Positions 1-13,127 of a DNA stretch of 64,000 nucleotides are shown here, in pieces. How positions within the stretch are numbered: the first letter of the stretch is position 1; every line of letters begins with the position of its first letter. The stretch lies in NCBI GenBank assembly GCA_036346355.1, contig CM070572.1:8749001-8813000 (forward strand). The letters are read 5' to 3'. The notes under the pieces were generated by a model. It made no database searches, had not been told where the DNA came from, and worked only from the letters and a program-made list of their open reading frames with translations. The position numbers and the translations under genes were made by a program. The stretch is from Rhipidocladum racemiflorum. Lineage: Eukaryota > Streptophyta > Magnoliopsida > Poales > Poaceae.

Positions 1-515
1 GAAGAGCCCAACAGGCAGCTCGACAGGACACCCATGAAGAGACGGTGTACACACATTGAACAAGCTTTTCTTTTTCTTTTTCTTTTTTCGCCCACCCCCA
101 GACTGACAGGACATTACATTTGTTGGCATATGATACTACACATAAATAGCCACCATTTGGTGGACAACACAAGAAGGAAGGACAGATGGTATGAACAAAG
201 GTCCCTGTTCCGCCCGCAAGTCAGATCATGATTCAAGTGTTCCATTGTGCCACACATTATTGCCCTTTCCGTCTGCACAGTTTCTTGGTATGTTCCTTTT
301 CCTTCGTCTTCATGGACGGGTCCGTCAGCACTGGTCTTCACAGATGATCAATGACAAGCGGGCTTAATGGCGCATGCCACTGTTAAAACTTACATCTATA
401 CTTGGAAAGCAAACCGACCAACATCACGCCTTTTCATCTGAACACACGTTTGGTGTTACTGTACAAAAACAATCCAATAGTTATGGACGTTGGACAGATG
501 CTAATCTCTCTTTTT
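1..515 (-). other. 3' flank of the Raf-like kinase gene
   Basis: This stretch follows the kinase stop codon at 516-518 on the minus strand and should hold its 3' UTR and terminator. I see no other coding signal here; the short open frames lack similarity to anything I recognise. The exact polyadenylation site cannot be placed. Confidence 0.5.
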
Positions 516-3500
516 TTACTCATCTGTTTGTCGTATTCTCTGCCTTGGTGCTTGATTGGTGGGCAAGTTCTTCAGTAATGGTTTTATTGCAGCCATGATC
601 TCTGCAAATGAAGGTCGCAACTTTGGGTCCCTACAGCAAATACAGGAAGTAACATCAATTAGTCGGAGTGCGCACTTGGCAAACGAACGCAGATATTGAT
701 TACGAAGGTACACTGCGACTAGAATAATGGTACTATATATTTTGAAATTGCAACCAAGCAAGTTAGGCATACTAACGTCTCCCAGCATTTCGTTATGATC
801 TCTGCTATGGCGGGATCCACGTTATCTGGAATATCAAGGCGACGATGCTGAAACCCAACTGCTCCAACAACTTGCATGGCGTTCATACCTTCCCAAGGCT
901 GTAGTAAAGTACAAAGTTCCCATAGTATGACCCCATAACTAAAAACATCGCATCTGCCAACATGCACAGCCATTTCAGCAAGCAGAAAAATATTTGAGAT
1001 AATACATCTGAACTAAGTTTTTAACCAGTAGACTAACTTCTCATCTGATGGTTCATTACGAAGTACTTCAGGTGCCATCCACTCAGCCTGCACATCAACA
1101 TAAACGTTAAGTAGCAACTATAGTAGCACTTGAACCAGCTAGATACAAATAAATGATACCCATACATACATACATACATACATACATACATACATACATA
1201 CATACATACATACATAAATCAATGTTATCGATAGTGTACAAGAAATATCCTGTTACAAGACCAACAAAGTTCTAATACACTTAGGGTGTGTTTGGTTGCC
1301 TGCATGGTGTCTGAATCGCATGAGTGGATGCAACTGCATCTGTTAGACACATGTTTGGTTTCCTATTCATCCTGGCAAGATGGATGCAATTGCACCCACT
1401 CATACAGGATGGAGGAAACACAGAAATTGGACTTCTCTCTAATGCAGGCCCGTGAGATGCACAAACAAGCAACCAAACAGCTTAATTTGCATCCACTCAG
1501 TCAGGCTAAGGCTAGCCTGGATGGCTCATACAAAACAAGCTAGGATGATACAGGCAACCAAACACACCCTTAAGGCCGTTCACCAGCTTAAGCTCATCAG
1601 CAAACTACACTGTACTAAACAGCTAGCTGTGTTTTGGACTTTAAACTGAAACATCATATCGCAGAGGGAAGATGAAGGCAGCAGAGGATTAAGATATTGC
1701 AGGGAAGTGTAAGTCCAAAATATACTCAATACTCTGAACCTCTGCCACTCATTCAAACCCTGTAACTAATATCAATTCATCACCAATCTTCCTTCAACAC
1801 TATGATAGTTAAAGTTATACCTTCAAATATTTCAACCCTTTTCCATATGCAAGGAGCACGATGGAGTAAGTTTATTAATACCTGATGCAATTGATATTAA
1901 TATTAACTGTATATTAGAACAGTGTATTGATTGGTATGTAAACTCTAAATATATAAGAGCTGAGCCAACAGACAAACCACATACTCTTCCCGCTTGAGGT
2001 TCCCAAAGATAGATGAACACATATACGAACTACAAAGTTTATTATTCTTTTAACAAATGGAGAAGATAATTTACAGAACTGGGAAACTCAGTACACTACA
2101 AACAAATTTAACCATACAGAAGGAAGTACTTCTATACTCTCCAAGATAGAAAATTGCACAAGTTTAAAGCATTCAGTGACAACTGGCAGACTAATTTACA
2201 CCTTGTATGAACTGCAAATGCTTTAAGATTTATGCCATTTTCTTTTCAGAAGAGTACAGAAGCACTGCTCACATAAAAGTTATACTAAAAATGGTGGAAA
2301 TCATGCAAGCTTACTGTTCCAGCTGTTGATCTTGATGACAGGAAGGTATTGTTCTTCATTCTTGATAAACCAAAATCGCAAACCTAATTGCAAAAAAGTT
2401 ATGTAGCTTGCCATGAAAACAATGCACATAATGTCATTGCTATAATGGAACTTGCGTGTTACCTTCACAACCCAATTCTTGTCAACCAGTAGGTTTGGGG
2501 ATTTCAGATCTCGATGGACTATAACTGGTGTGCAATTATGCAGATAATTCATACCACGAGCCTAGGGATCATTGGAAGCAGGTTTAGTCAACAATATTTT
2601 AGCTTTACTTTTCCAGATTTATCAGCAACAACAGCAAACGGAGATATTGAAATTATGCATTAGTCATACCACATCAAGTGCCATTCTTAAGCGCTTCCTT
2701 TCATCCAACTGGTTGTTGGGTCGATGAATCAACCGGAACAAACTACCTCTGCAATACCAATAGCACAAGTAACAACTAGTAAATAATGTAAACTTTATAA
2801 AAGGAAGTATTAGAACAAAGGCCATAGTTTATACATGAAAGGGGAAAAAGAGCTATTATGAGTGGGTGCATGTGTGCATTAAGCTTAGAACAATATGTAT
2901 GTAGCAATATACATGTCATGTATATGTTGAAGGCCACTATTTATATCAGTCTCCAAATCGTATTTTTCATATTTGTTTCCGTTCATTCTGCTCCACAACA
3001 CTATCCTCAATAGAATCACTTGTCAGCAACCTATTGCACAGTTGTTAAGGGAGTTCGCCAGCGAGCATTCCAGAATTGTCACTCGACTCAGCTTGACTTA
3101 CAAAGCTAGCCAGGCTATCAAAGCCCTTATAGGATCGGGAAGATGAGATGAAGCAACCGGACCAAAACAACAAAAGACATAATCATTATCCAGAGAAAAA
3201 TATTCCTAACAGAGTAATCATTCGAGAATTCTGACACTAATTAGGATCAGATAAAAAAAATCAACTCCTTTCTTCCAAATTGGTAGAGCATTTTCCATTT
3301 GAACAGAAAACAGTGGGGAAGGCCCCTACTGTATATATAGAAAATTGCTAGAGCATTCATGAGCAATGAGTCCGTGGAGCATTAGTTATTAAGTAAAATA
3401 GCCAATTGGTTCACGCAATTCACGGTTTGGTGTAGTATAGTATAACTTTACGCAATTCCAAATTTCAAAATTTATATTTTGCAATCTAAATTTCAATTTG

Positions 3501-6500
3501 GGATATTTGATTTCATATTTAATTAGCAAATTTTATTTTGATATCTCTCTTCTTATGTGTGAAAAAGAGGATTGAGAGGTGGGTCCATATAGGAAATTTA
3601 CACTCTCAACCTTTCAATTAAACGTAGTGCTACCTATTTAACTTTTTCAAATTAATACATCTCTAAACCAACTATTGAATCTAAGCATTTAAATTAAGGT
3701 CCACCAAATAAAGGGTTAGATGTTTTTTTATATCTTTTTCAAATTAATACATCTATAAGATAACTATTGAATCTAAGTCTTCAAAGTTAGGGTCTACCAA
3801 ATAAAGGGTTTGATGTTTTTAGATCTTTTTCAAATTAACATATCTCTAAGACAACTATCGAATCTAAGCCTTAAAATTATGGTACACCAATTTAAGGGTC
3901 AGATGTTTTTTCTTTTTTGTGAGAATTTATAGTATATTTCTCTTTTTTCTTAGCAGCTTTAAAAGGCCTATCATCGATTTTTAATATATAATAGACTAGT
4001 GCAAAATGGAATGTATCAAAAAAATGCATGCCTTGTTAACACATCAAATTCTGAATCAACTGGTAAACTGCCGTGCTGATCCAATTTGCTACGTGTTATA
4101 AAGTAAACACAAATGCAAAGTACACAATTTAAATCAAGAAAGCCCACCTTGGAAGAAATTCGGTGACAATGGAAAGATTAGGCACACGAGTGATAGCACC
4201 CATGAAGAGAACAACATTAGGATGACGCAGCCTCTTCATTATTCGCACCTAGACATGAAGCGATTATCAGGTGGTGTGAGAACTGCATAAAAGGAAACTT
4301 AAATGACCATTAATCCATATAAAGGAATTCTTAAATGATGGTTGGGAATGCTGATTTCATTTCAAACTCTTCAGTGATAAACTGCTTGAATTTGTATTCC
4401 AATTAGTAAGAATCAATCGTTAAAACAAATCATCTGGAAAATATTGGAGAAATTCAAACCAGTAAATGTACTAACTATGTGTTACATGCTCTTTTTAATA
4501 CAATGCCCTACAATACAAGTATGGAAGAAAAATATGATTATTTCAAGGAAACCTGAATGGTATGGTTTACAAAACGCACAGAGTGCACGAGTGCAGCATG
4601 CATACGCATGAGTACAGGCATGTGTGTACTCAAAAACACATAAATAAACACAAAGAACAAAGCCGACAGTTTTGTACTTCAATCTATTTATGTCATTTGA
4701 GTTACAGAAAGCAGTGTACCTCAGTTCTAAATTCTTCCAGAGCATCGCTTGAAATATCTTGTTGCAAAAACTTCTTGACTGCAACTTCCTATAAACCAAG
4801 CAATTTGTTATCCTGTAAAAATGGCATTAAAGGAAAAAAGGAAGCCAAAAGACATTGCTAGAAGATTCACAGAAGATGAAGTGCAATAAAGGATGAATCT
4901 TTGAACTAACCAAAAGTACTAAAGCTAGGCATATTCTTCAAAAAAAAGGTTTAAAGTCTGACTATAGAAATCTCATTTCACTTAAAGTTTCAGGTGAAAA
5001 CAGGAAACAACTGAATGCAAAAATCTACAACTATAACTTTCTTTTTTGGTACAAGAACTAACGGTTTCAAAATATGAAAGGAGGATAAAATCCAAATGGC
5101 TATGAAGGTTCCTCATAGCACTTTTCTCGTTGTTAAGTGTCAACAAGGTCGAAAAGTAGAACAGAAAAACTAAAAAACGGTATACCATTGCAACGGTATA
5201 CCTCTGAAACTCATGAAACTTATGATTTTTTGCACTGAAACTCATGAAACTTAGCACTAAAAACTGATAAAATATGAAACTGATGAAACTAAACACTGAA
5301 ACTCATGAAACCAGCACTGAAACTGATAAGTTTCATGGCTATACCGTTGCAACGGTATACCGTTCCCTAGTCACTCTCAAAGTAGAAACCTATTCTAGTT
5401 TCAGTTTAAGTAATTTCTTGACAGTGTTATGATGTATGTTATACGTTAACATTTCTTCACATCATCAGTACCCAATAGACCAAAAGAGCTCAAATTTGAT
5501 TCCACATATTTCCACTGCTCACTTAGCAATTGCTAATTCAGATGACAAACATGGAACTTGTTAATAGATTTAAAAACATAGAAGAGCACATTTAAACTGA
5601 AATACTTACTGTTCCATGCCATTCTCCTCTATAAACTTCTCCAAATGATCCTGGAACACAAAAGGTTGGATGGAACTTATATTTTAAAAAACATGTAACA
5701 TGATTTTAGAATCTGTACTAGGATAATTCCAGAGAATCATTTGTGATACAGTCACTGCCCTAGTAGCATAAATAAGAAAACAATCATCTGCATAAATAAA
5801 GAGAACTGTACCAAGGCCGATCCGTTCACCAATTGTAATTTCTTCCCATTGGATTTCAAACTCTGCAACGTCCTCCAGAGCAATATCAGATTTTGCACTC
5901 TCTGTCCCGCTTGATTTGTCTGAGGTTCTTTCAGCTTCCTGAGGAACTTCAACTGAATCATTTTCTTGATCCAGAACACTATCTTGGCCATGGTCAATTT
6001 CTAGGTGCTGTTTATCCCAAAAATCGTCTCCACCTTTCTCAATTGATTCATTTCCTTCAGAGGGACTTGGCAAACTAAGCAGCTGATTACCAGGCTCCAA
6101 GTGCTCATATTGCTTGCTAACAGCAGCAGTTGTGGCAACAACTGCAGCTGCAGTGACAGTAGCTGCAGCTGCAACAGGCAAGTCAAAGTTCATATCACTG
6201 TTAGATTTAGCTGCAGCAACAACCATCGAAGATGCAACAACCGCAGCAGTTGCAACAGCAGCAGCCGTAACAGGCAATTGCTTTGAGTGCTGTGATGTAG
6301 CTTCCTGGGGAGGTGCAGAAGCTTCATACTGAGAAAAATAGGGAGATGCATTATCTCGAATATCCGGGGGATGATAAATACCCAAACCCTCAATAGGCTT
6401 AAGTGAGTCCGGAGGTGCCCGGTGAGGAACAACTTTCAATTGGAGTTCATGTCCAGGATGATGAGGCAATAATGGACCATGACAACGATCAGCATATTCC

Positions 6501-9500
6501 CTTGACCCAAGCTCATTCAGCCTCCTTTTCATTTCATCCTTGCTTTGAAACAGGGTGGTGTCACACACGATGAGGTCCTTTGGCTCTTCCATTGAATCTT
6601 CTGAAAACAAGTCAGGTGGTGCCACAACTCCATTTTCAAGTAAAACCTCATGGATCTTCTGAGCTAATTGTGGGTTTTCTTTGGCAGCATTAATCATGTA
6701 CTCTGAAATATCCTTCACTTTCATCCTCCGGACACCTGGAGCACTGCCCACTTCTGAGGAAGAAGGTGAGGTTGATGAAGAATTATTTGTTGTGATTGAT
6801 TTTTCTTTGTTCTTAGCAGCCATAATGTCGTCTGTATTTCTAGATTCATTAATAACAGGCCTATTATCACTAGTGCATGTGCTAACTGATAATTTCTCGA
6901 ATGAACTTAATAGCGCATTTTGTTGATTGCTTGTCTGACTAGTTGTAGCTCCATCGGTATCAGAAGGACCAACGTTGCTTGATGTTGATATGTCAAGTAA
7001 CTCATACTCAAAAGAACCACATGCAGAATTTGACACTTCGCAAGGAGAAGATCCCAACTGACTGGTGATATCATCTTTGTTAAAATGATGATTAGCTGAG
7101 AATGAACTTTCTTCAAATTCTGTAGACAAAACAGCACCATCTGAAGGAATAAGTGTGCCGGGATCCGCCACAAGATCAACAATGAACTCCCTGCAAAATG
7201 CGACATGGTATAGATGGTTATAAAGTGAGATGCATATCAACTACGATTTTCGTTACCCAGTGCCAGCACTTGGGTGAAGTAAGAAATCTAATATCTACAC
7301 ACAACGCAGTTGTGCTATCTCATGCTTATCCGTCCTACAAAATTCCATTTATGTTGACTATGTAAAGGGTAATACCTTCCGTCATCAAATTTGACAATGT
7401 TCAAAGCTCCATCATCCAATCCAGTGTACTGCCTTCCTTTCAGGAGTCGACAAGGGACATGAAGGCTATCAGCCAAAACCTACATGCAAGTATGAAGAGA
7501 GTAATTTTTAGCGTAATAATGGATCATCTATTGAACAAATGTTTCACATAGTGATTTGCTGCATCATCTGTTCATAGTATACAACAGCAAGAAAATGGAG
7601 TCATAAATTTTGATATTGGAACAATTAAGAACAACAATGTTGATATAGAGTTATGCATTGAATTTCTAATTGAGAAAAAAAAAATAGAAAACACAGCAGA
7701 TGGTCTTGAATGTTCGTGTTTAGAAAATTATGTTTGTAAATAAAGTTTAGAATCGGAGCAAGAAAGACATATCAAAGATTGGCCACGCCATCTTAAATAC
7801 TTAAATATCTTTCACTAAGTTACTGACCTTAAATAGCAGCGCACGATGACGAGCTAGACCAATTTTTAATTGGCCAAGAGGCAAAACTACACTTCCAATA
7901 CTGGTTCTCAGGGATCTGATCATACTCTGGTATTTCATCGACATACTCTCAGGATCAAAAACTAGTCCACCCATGTGGCTAGCAACAAGGCTAGCAAGTT
8001 TCTGAACCAAAGCACTGCCAACAAATTCTGAAGTTCTCGATCGAAGTTCAAGAGCCATGATTACGGCCTTCTGCTCAAGTTTCATAAGCTCAGGATCTTC
8101 ACCTCTGTGGACTAATACAGCTTCCCAGTTGACACTATGTGAAAGTGGCTGCACTCGCAGATCAGTAAGAGAGGGAATGTTAACTGATGCTGGCCCATTC
8201 CCAATGACATAGAGATCATAAAAGCCATCCGATATTTTGTCATCATACCCAAGGGCGTTAAAATTCTGTGAAGCATGAACAAATCTATCATATGAGATTA
8301 TGAGGCATGTCGGAAAATGTTGAAAGTAAAAAATAAGTAGGGAACATTTTAGTTTATAGAAACACCAGGGATATCTAATATATTATAAAAACACTATCAA
8401 AGATGCATTTCAATGTCAATGTATGGACCCTTTTAAAGAAAATTGGCACAATATTCGTACATTTGAACAGCCGTTAACAATTAACTGAAAACATGTACTT
8501 AATCTTAGAAGAACTATTTTGCTCAGAAGAAAGAGTTCCTGCTGTTATCAATCTAATAAAGGATATACCAGCATCACACTCTACAACATACACAAGCAAT
8601 GAGAATTATCCTGCGGTGTTTAGTCATAAGGTGGAAATGTTTAGCTTATTAGGCGGACACTAGTTTTCAGTGACTATGCAGTCAGACTGAAGAACATCAT
8701 GCTATGTAATCATATTCATACCAAAGAAATTTCACCTAAGCTTGTGTTACCAACGCAAACGCATCCAATTCACACAATCACACTAACTATGCGCTAGAGC
8801 ACGGCAACGCTGCCCAGCCAGCATTACAGCTGAGCAATTGCAATCGTCAAAAATGTAATGTCAAACAGCTGCACACCATGCAATCTACTCTGCGATCACA
8901 AATTCACAATTGCAATATGAAAATATCTGACGAACGATGAAATGGAACCAGGCAGGGCTGAATGGGCTAAACTGACCCAGTATCGGACCGCGAGGACATC
9001 TGCTGGGGAGCTCTGAGGAGGGCAGAAGCCCAGGCTGATCTGCTTGGCGACCTCAATCTCCATCTCCTCTGGATTGTCCCGAGCGCTCATCTCCAGCACG
9101 AGCTGCAGCTGGAACTCCTCCAGCTCGTCGTCCTCCTTCTCCCTCTCCCGCTTCCTCTCCTCCGCCTCCGACGACTCCCTTATCACCCTCTCCTCCACCT
9201 CGTCCTCCTCCTGCGACCGCCTCCGCTCCCTCTCCATCTCCTCCTCCTGCGACCGCCGCCTCTCCCTCTCCATCGCCACCTCCTGCGATCGCCTCCTCTC
9301 CCCCGCCCCGGATTGCCTCCTCTCCTCCGCCCCCACCCCTACCGACGACGACGCGGACGTCGACCCCTCCGCCTCCACGGGTATTGGGGGCGTAGTGGGC
9401 TGAGACCGGATGGGGACGGAGTCCAGCCAGCTCGACACCGCCGAGGGCTGCCTCTGCTCGGTGTGGGGGTGATGAACAGCGCCTCCGCCGCCGCTGCCCT

Positions 9501-9723
9501 TGCGGGAGGGCGGAGGGGGCAGCGAGGAGGCGCCATCGCCGGACCCCTCGCCGATGTGGAGCTTCCTGAAGAAGTTCTTCATGCCGCCGCCGCCGCCGAA
9601 GCCGAGGTCGCCGTCGCAGCAGCAGCAGCTATTGCCTACGGGGGCGTTGGGTGGGTGGATCCGACATGGCCACTGACGCTGAGGCGGAGGGGTAACTTTA
9701 GGCAGGTATTGACTCGCCTCCAA
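516..9723 (-). CDS. Raf-like MAPKKK of the EDR1/SIS8 type, 13 exons, intact
   Basis: Serine/threonine protein kinase of the plant Raf-like MAPKKK group that contains EDR1, SIS8 and CTR1; relatives act in defence, sugar/salt and ethylene signalling, so a cytoplasmic signalling role is inferred. Exons (minus): 9723-8977, 8265-7828, 7479-7376, 7190-5812, 5650-5610, 4788-4720, 4248-4148, 2748-2670, 2561-2463, 2383-2315, 1087-1038, 953-777, 630-516. All introns are GT-AG and phases agree, giving 1155 aa from the first Met. The alternative Met at 9582 (1108 aa) starts [11 protein letters not shown], the usual family N-terminus, and is the likelier start. Visible parts: acidic Glu/Arg-rich stretch, EDR1 domain (about residues 240-445, includes [11 protein letters not shown]), Ala-rich linker, kinase domain from about 880 with [11 protein letters not shown], Lys908, HRDLKSPN (Asp1004), DFG 1022-1024 and APE 1047-1049. 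No broken residue was found. Introns 5, 7 and 10 hold repeats. Confidence 0.93.
1161..1216. repeat. CATA tetranucleotide microsatellite
   Basis: About 14 perfect copies of CATA lie in intron 10 of the kinase gene, some 75 bp from the exon 11 splice acceptor. It should be length-polymorphic. Confidence 0.95.
1284..1569. mobile_element. Tourist-like MITE (PIF/Harbinger) in kinase intron 10
   Basis: The 286-bp element has terminal inverted repeats GGGTGTGTTTGGTTGCCTG / CAGGCAACCAAACACACCC and a TTA target duplication at 1281-1283 and 1570-1572. That TIR and trinucleotide target are diagnostic of grass Tourist MITEs. It has no coding capacity. A related but different element is at 60942-61173. 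Confidence 0.9.
3642..3916. repeat. Three tandem copies of a ~92-bp AT-rich unit in kinase intron 7
   Basis: Units start CTTTTTCAAATTAA at 3642, 3734 and 3825 and end near AGGGTTAGATGTTTTT. Copies differ by several substitutions, so the array is not recent. It lies in the 1.4-kb intron between exons 7 and 8. Confidence 0.85.
5162..5378. mobile_element. Mutator-like MITE, copy 1, in kinase intron 5
   Basis: The 217-bp element is bounded by a perfect 9-bp duplication AAAGTAGAA (5153-5161 and 5379-5387), the Mutator signature. Termini are CAGAAAAACTAAAAAACGG and, inverted, GAGAGTGACTAGGGAACGG. Each end carries GGTATACC palindromes around TTGCAAC, and the middle is built of GAAACTCATGAAAC-like repeats. 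The copy at 18632-18857 is in opposite orientation with its own 9-bp duplication. Confidence 0.88.
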
Positions 9724-10750
9724 GTGGGCAAAACAGCATTAGTTTAAGCGAGTTGTTATCGCTAGTTACTTGTTGCTCGCCAGTCACCTCTGCGGCTCTG
9801 CCTCTGCTCCGTCTCCCGGCGATCGAGGAAAGACCGGAAAAAAAAAATACAAAAAGAGCCCGGGTTAGGGGTTAATTATCCAATTCGTCGGGGTTTAGTT
9901 AACTTTAATGGTGTCTTGTTACAGTGCGTGTAATTAATACACAAAGGGGGCATGGGCTTGTCTCGTGGTCCACGGGATAAGCAAGCAGGTTTCGTTTGCT
10001 CGCGGATATTAGCGTACATGGTTTGTATCGATGACATGTAGGGCTAATGATCCATTGGCCCACATGTCATCGACACCGGTTTGCATCTGAACTGTGATGC
10101 GGCCACTTTTGCTCCGCCGAACAGAAAGTGACCACTCACCGCCAAGCGGGGGCGCCCGTAAGCCTGACCCGCTGACATGCGGGCCCGCTCCACTAGCCAA
10201 GTGGTGGAGGCGGCCTTCGTTCGTACTACGAGCACGTTGGAGGATCACCATTCCGTGGGCCCCGCCCACCATTGAAACTTGCACACTATCGCGTGGGGCC
10301 CTGACCGCAACTTTATCCTGGTCCCACTGACACGCTGATCTGGCAGATTTGCCGGCCCACTTGCCATGTATCGTACTACTCCAGCAGGAGTAGGCTAGTG
10401 GACAGCGAGCATTTATCATCACAGCACAATTGTCTGCTTGGTTGGAGTACTTCCATACAAGCCCGCCCACCGCAGCATACTGCGACTGCCAGGTGGGGCC
10501 ACCAGTTTTGCCCCGCTTTGCGGGACCCATGTGCCATGTGATGAGTTACGCCCGGGGCATGCTTCGCGCCGCGGGCGAGTGGGGCGAGAGGTAACTGTTG
10601 TTGGTGGGGCCCACGCGGTGGCTATTTCAACTTGCGGAGCTAGGCATCGCATGATGGGCCCTGTCTCTTCCGTGGGCTTGGTCGTTTGCTTTCCGTATCT
10701 GGTGGGTTTACTGGCCCTTGATGATTTGTTTGAGCTTTACGATTAGTGCC
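9724..10750. other. Promoter side of the kinase gene, GC-rich upstream block
   Basis: About 9724-9900 should hold the kinase 5' UTR and promoter. From about 10010 to 10700 the DNA is GC-rich and repeats GTGGGGCC/TGGGCCC-like motifs, as in grass promoters and CpG-rich intergenic DNA. Open frames on both strands look like by-products of composition. No TATA box was placed with confidence. Confidence 0.35.
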
Positions 10751-11485
10751 CCGCACGTGGTAGCAGCGCACAAAAGGTTAATGGGCTGAAGGCTGGGCTG
10801 TCCACTGAGATTGCTGAAACGCCGCAGTTATGGGCTATTCAAATCGAAGCCTTCTGTATGGGTAGGGTTGCGCAAATATGGTTTTCTAAAATACAATAAT
10901 TAAAATATGATATCGAATGTACCAATACAATTTCAGTTCGATATGGTAAATACTATATTTATTAAAATAATATAAATTATTCTTTTTTACTTATCATTTT
11001 GGATATCATACAGTTTCTAATACACACCCTTGATCATTACTCTATCTAATTATGCGTTAGTAAAAATTATTACACACATTTGATCATTACTTTGACAAAT
11101 CTAGTGATATTATTTTTATGTGAAAGCGTACTTTATACATATTTGATCATTACTTTATCTAATTATGCATGTATTTTTTATTTCGGTATTCGATTGACTC
11201 ACGATTTTTACCCAAAAAATCATATCTTACAAAACAGAATTTTGTCATACTATACCAAATACCTATATCAGTCAAACTGAGTTGATAGATTTGGTTCGAT
11301 TTGTTTGGCATAATTTTTTCGGTTCGATAAAACTATACATAACCCTGTGTATGGGCGTGACATAAACCCTGTGCTTAAGTTTCCCAAACTTGCTTGCAGG
11401 TGGCAGCAAGAAAAATGTGAAATGGCACAAAGTCATGTTTGCAGAAGAAAGATATGTTTGACGCTGTCTGTTGGCACTTGGCAGT
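10751..11485. other. AT-rich intergenic DNA, no gene seen
   Basis: Composition drops sharply after 10850. There are scattered near-repeats of TTTGATCATTACTTT (about 11030-11160), but no coding or element boundary that I can support. Confidence 0.5.
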
Positions 11486-11562
11486 CAGGACTTGCATATG
11501 GGAAGCTCATGTTCTCTAAGCACATATACAGGACTTGCATATGGGAAGCTCATGTTCTCTAA
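11486..11562. repeat. Direct repeat, two 34-bp copies
   Basis: Identical copies beginning CAGGACTTGCATATGG at 11486-11519 and 11529-11562, period 43 bp. Origin unknown. Confidence 0.85.
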
Positions 11563-11916
11563 TTAGACTTGGCACAACAGTTACTTATTGTGCTTTTGAC
11601 TGGCTGAGATGCAGTGTAAGGCTAAACACCGTAGTCCACGGCAGACAGGTACATATATATAGGGGCCAGTTACGTCTCGTCGTCATCGTTCGACACTTCA
11701 ACCTACTCCGGAGGTTCGTTGTTCTCCAACAGCTTTTAGCTGTTTTTTCAGTTATGGTTTTTTTGTTTCAGTTGTCGAAGTCAACCAGCGACGCATATTT
11801 CGAGTAAGATTTTCCCTTCGAAACTATCTAAGCATAACACTGGTCACTCAACAGGAGTAACATACTGAGACTATCTGTAGGGCTATAGTGCTATGCAACC
11901 TACAGTAACGTGTCAT

Positions 11917-12522
11917 TGTTGGGAGCGACAACCACTCCTTACAACCTGACGAACAACGGTAAGAGCAACGCCGACCCCCTTTGTGAATGCACCAAAGGAG
12001 CCAGCTCTATGAAAAGAGCCTTCGAAGCCAAGCCAAAAGCCCCCATAGGCCGTTGAAGGAGAAGCCACAGAGGGTACGCTAAGACCTTCGTTAGTCACCG
12101 AAGCGCACACTATAGGGAAGCCTTTGATGTGAATGGAGAAGCAGGGATTATCATGAAAGCAAAGAGCAGGCCTACCTCAGTAGCTATCATAATCCCTACG
12201 GTGTAGCCTCCACAGGGGAAAATACCACAGAGCCCCTATAGCCTTGCTAGGCTTGTAGGGGCGCAAATGTAACTCCACCTACGATCGGCAGGAGCTCTAT
12301 AAATAGCCCATGGCTTAGAGGATTGTGTCGGGTTGAAACTTTTCAATAAAAAAGAGAAGTTGTTCAACATATATATTCAATCAAATTGTCTCCCCCAGTC
12401 TTCTGGGTCTTCGGCCATACCCCCCTCGCTACTACGCCCTCAAACGCCCATTACATTCGGGGTTGTGTTAGCTTGAAGCATTCCTTCCAAATATACTGTT
12501 TGGTTCATAACCACAACACGTA
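11917..12522 (+). mobile_element. Probable solo LTR or LTR-retrotransposon remnant
   Basis: The stretch begins TGTTGGGAG and ends near ACCACAACA. It has an LTR-like order: a TATA box TATAAATA at 12298-12305, then AATAAAA near 12343 and a pyrimidine-rich tail. I found no partner LTR, primer-binding site or clear target duplication, so both limits are tentative. A decayed gene promoter is the alternative. Confidence 0.35.
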
Positions 12523-13127
12523 TCTTATTCCTGTTGCTAAACTCACCGTTCTTTAACACCATTCCGGAACTTGGGGGAGATGATCTGCAGTTCGCAGAGC
12601 GCCAGAGATGCTCAAACAACCTTGGTCTACTCTAACCGAGGAACGTTAACGTCGCCTTTCAGTCACCGTTCACCAACTGTCTGCCAGAAAAAGACAAAGG
12701 GAGACTAACTCTCTGTCAATACCATTAGTATCATTACTTCTTTAAAGCATGTAGCGGTGTTGAACGATAAGTTCTTCACATTTTTAATCTTTGTCCATCT
12801 CTCCACAAATTCCTCCTCCACACTACAAAAAAATCCCCAACAAAATCAAAAAATTACTCTCTAACAAACAAATAAACTATTAAAAATGCAATACTTATTT
12901 TAACAAGCCAACTTATCTCCTTTTATAGGATACAGTAGATGTGCAATGCAAACAATGATGATGAAGATCTAAACTAAACTTGACAGTAGAGATATGATAT
13001 AGACCCGAATGAAACTTAACCAAAAATTACAACTGAATCGAAATAATAATACAAACTAAGTTTAACAATAATAACTTATGTAATATTATTTTTATCCATA
13101 GTAAAGGGACTCAGCTAGTAACGCAGG

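Noticed and set aside
9044..9747. Ser-rich and Arg-rich plus-strand frames opposite kinase exon 1
   Set aside because: Shadows of the Glu/Arg-rich minus-strand coding exon.
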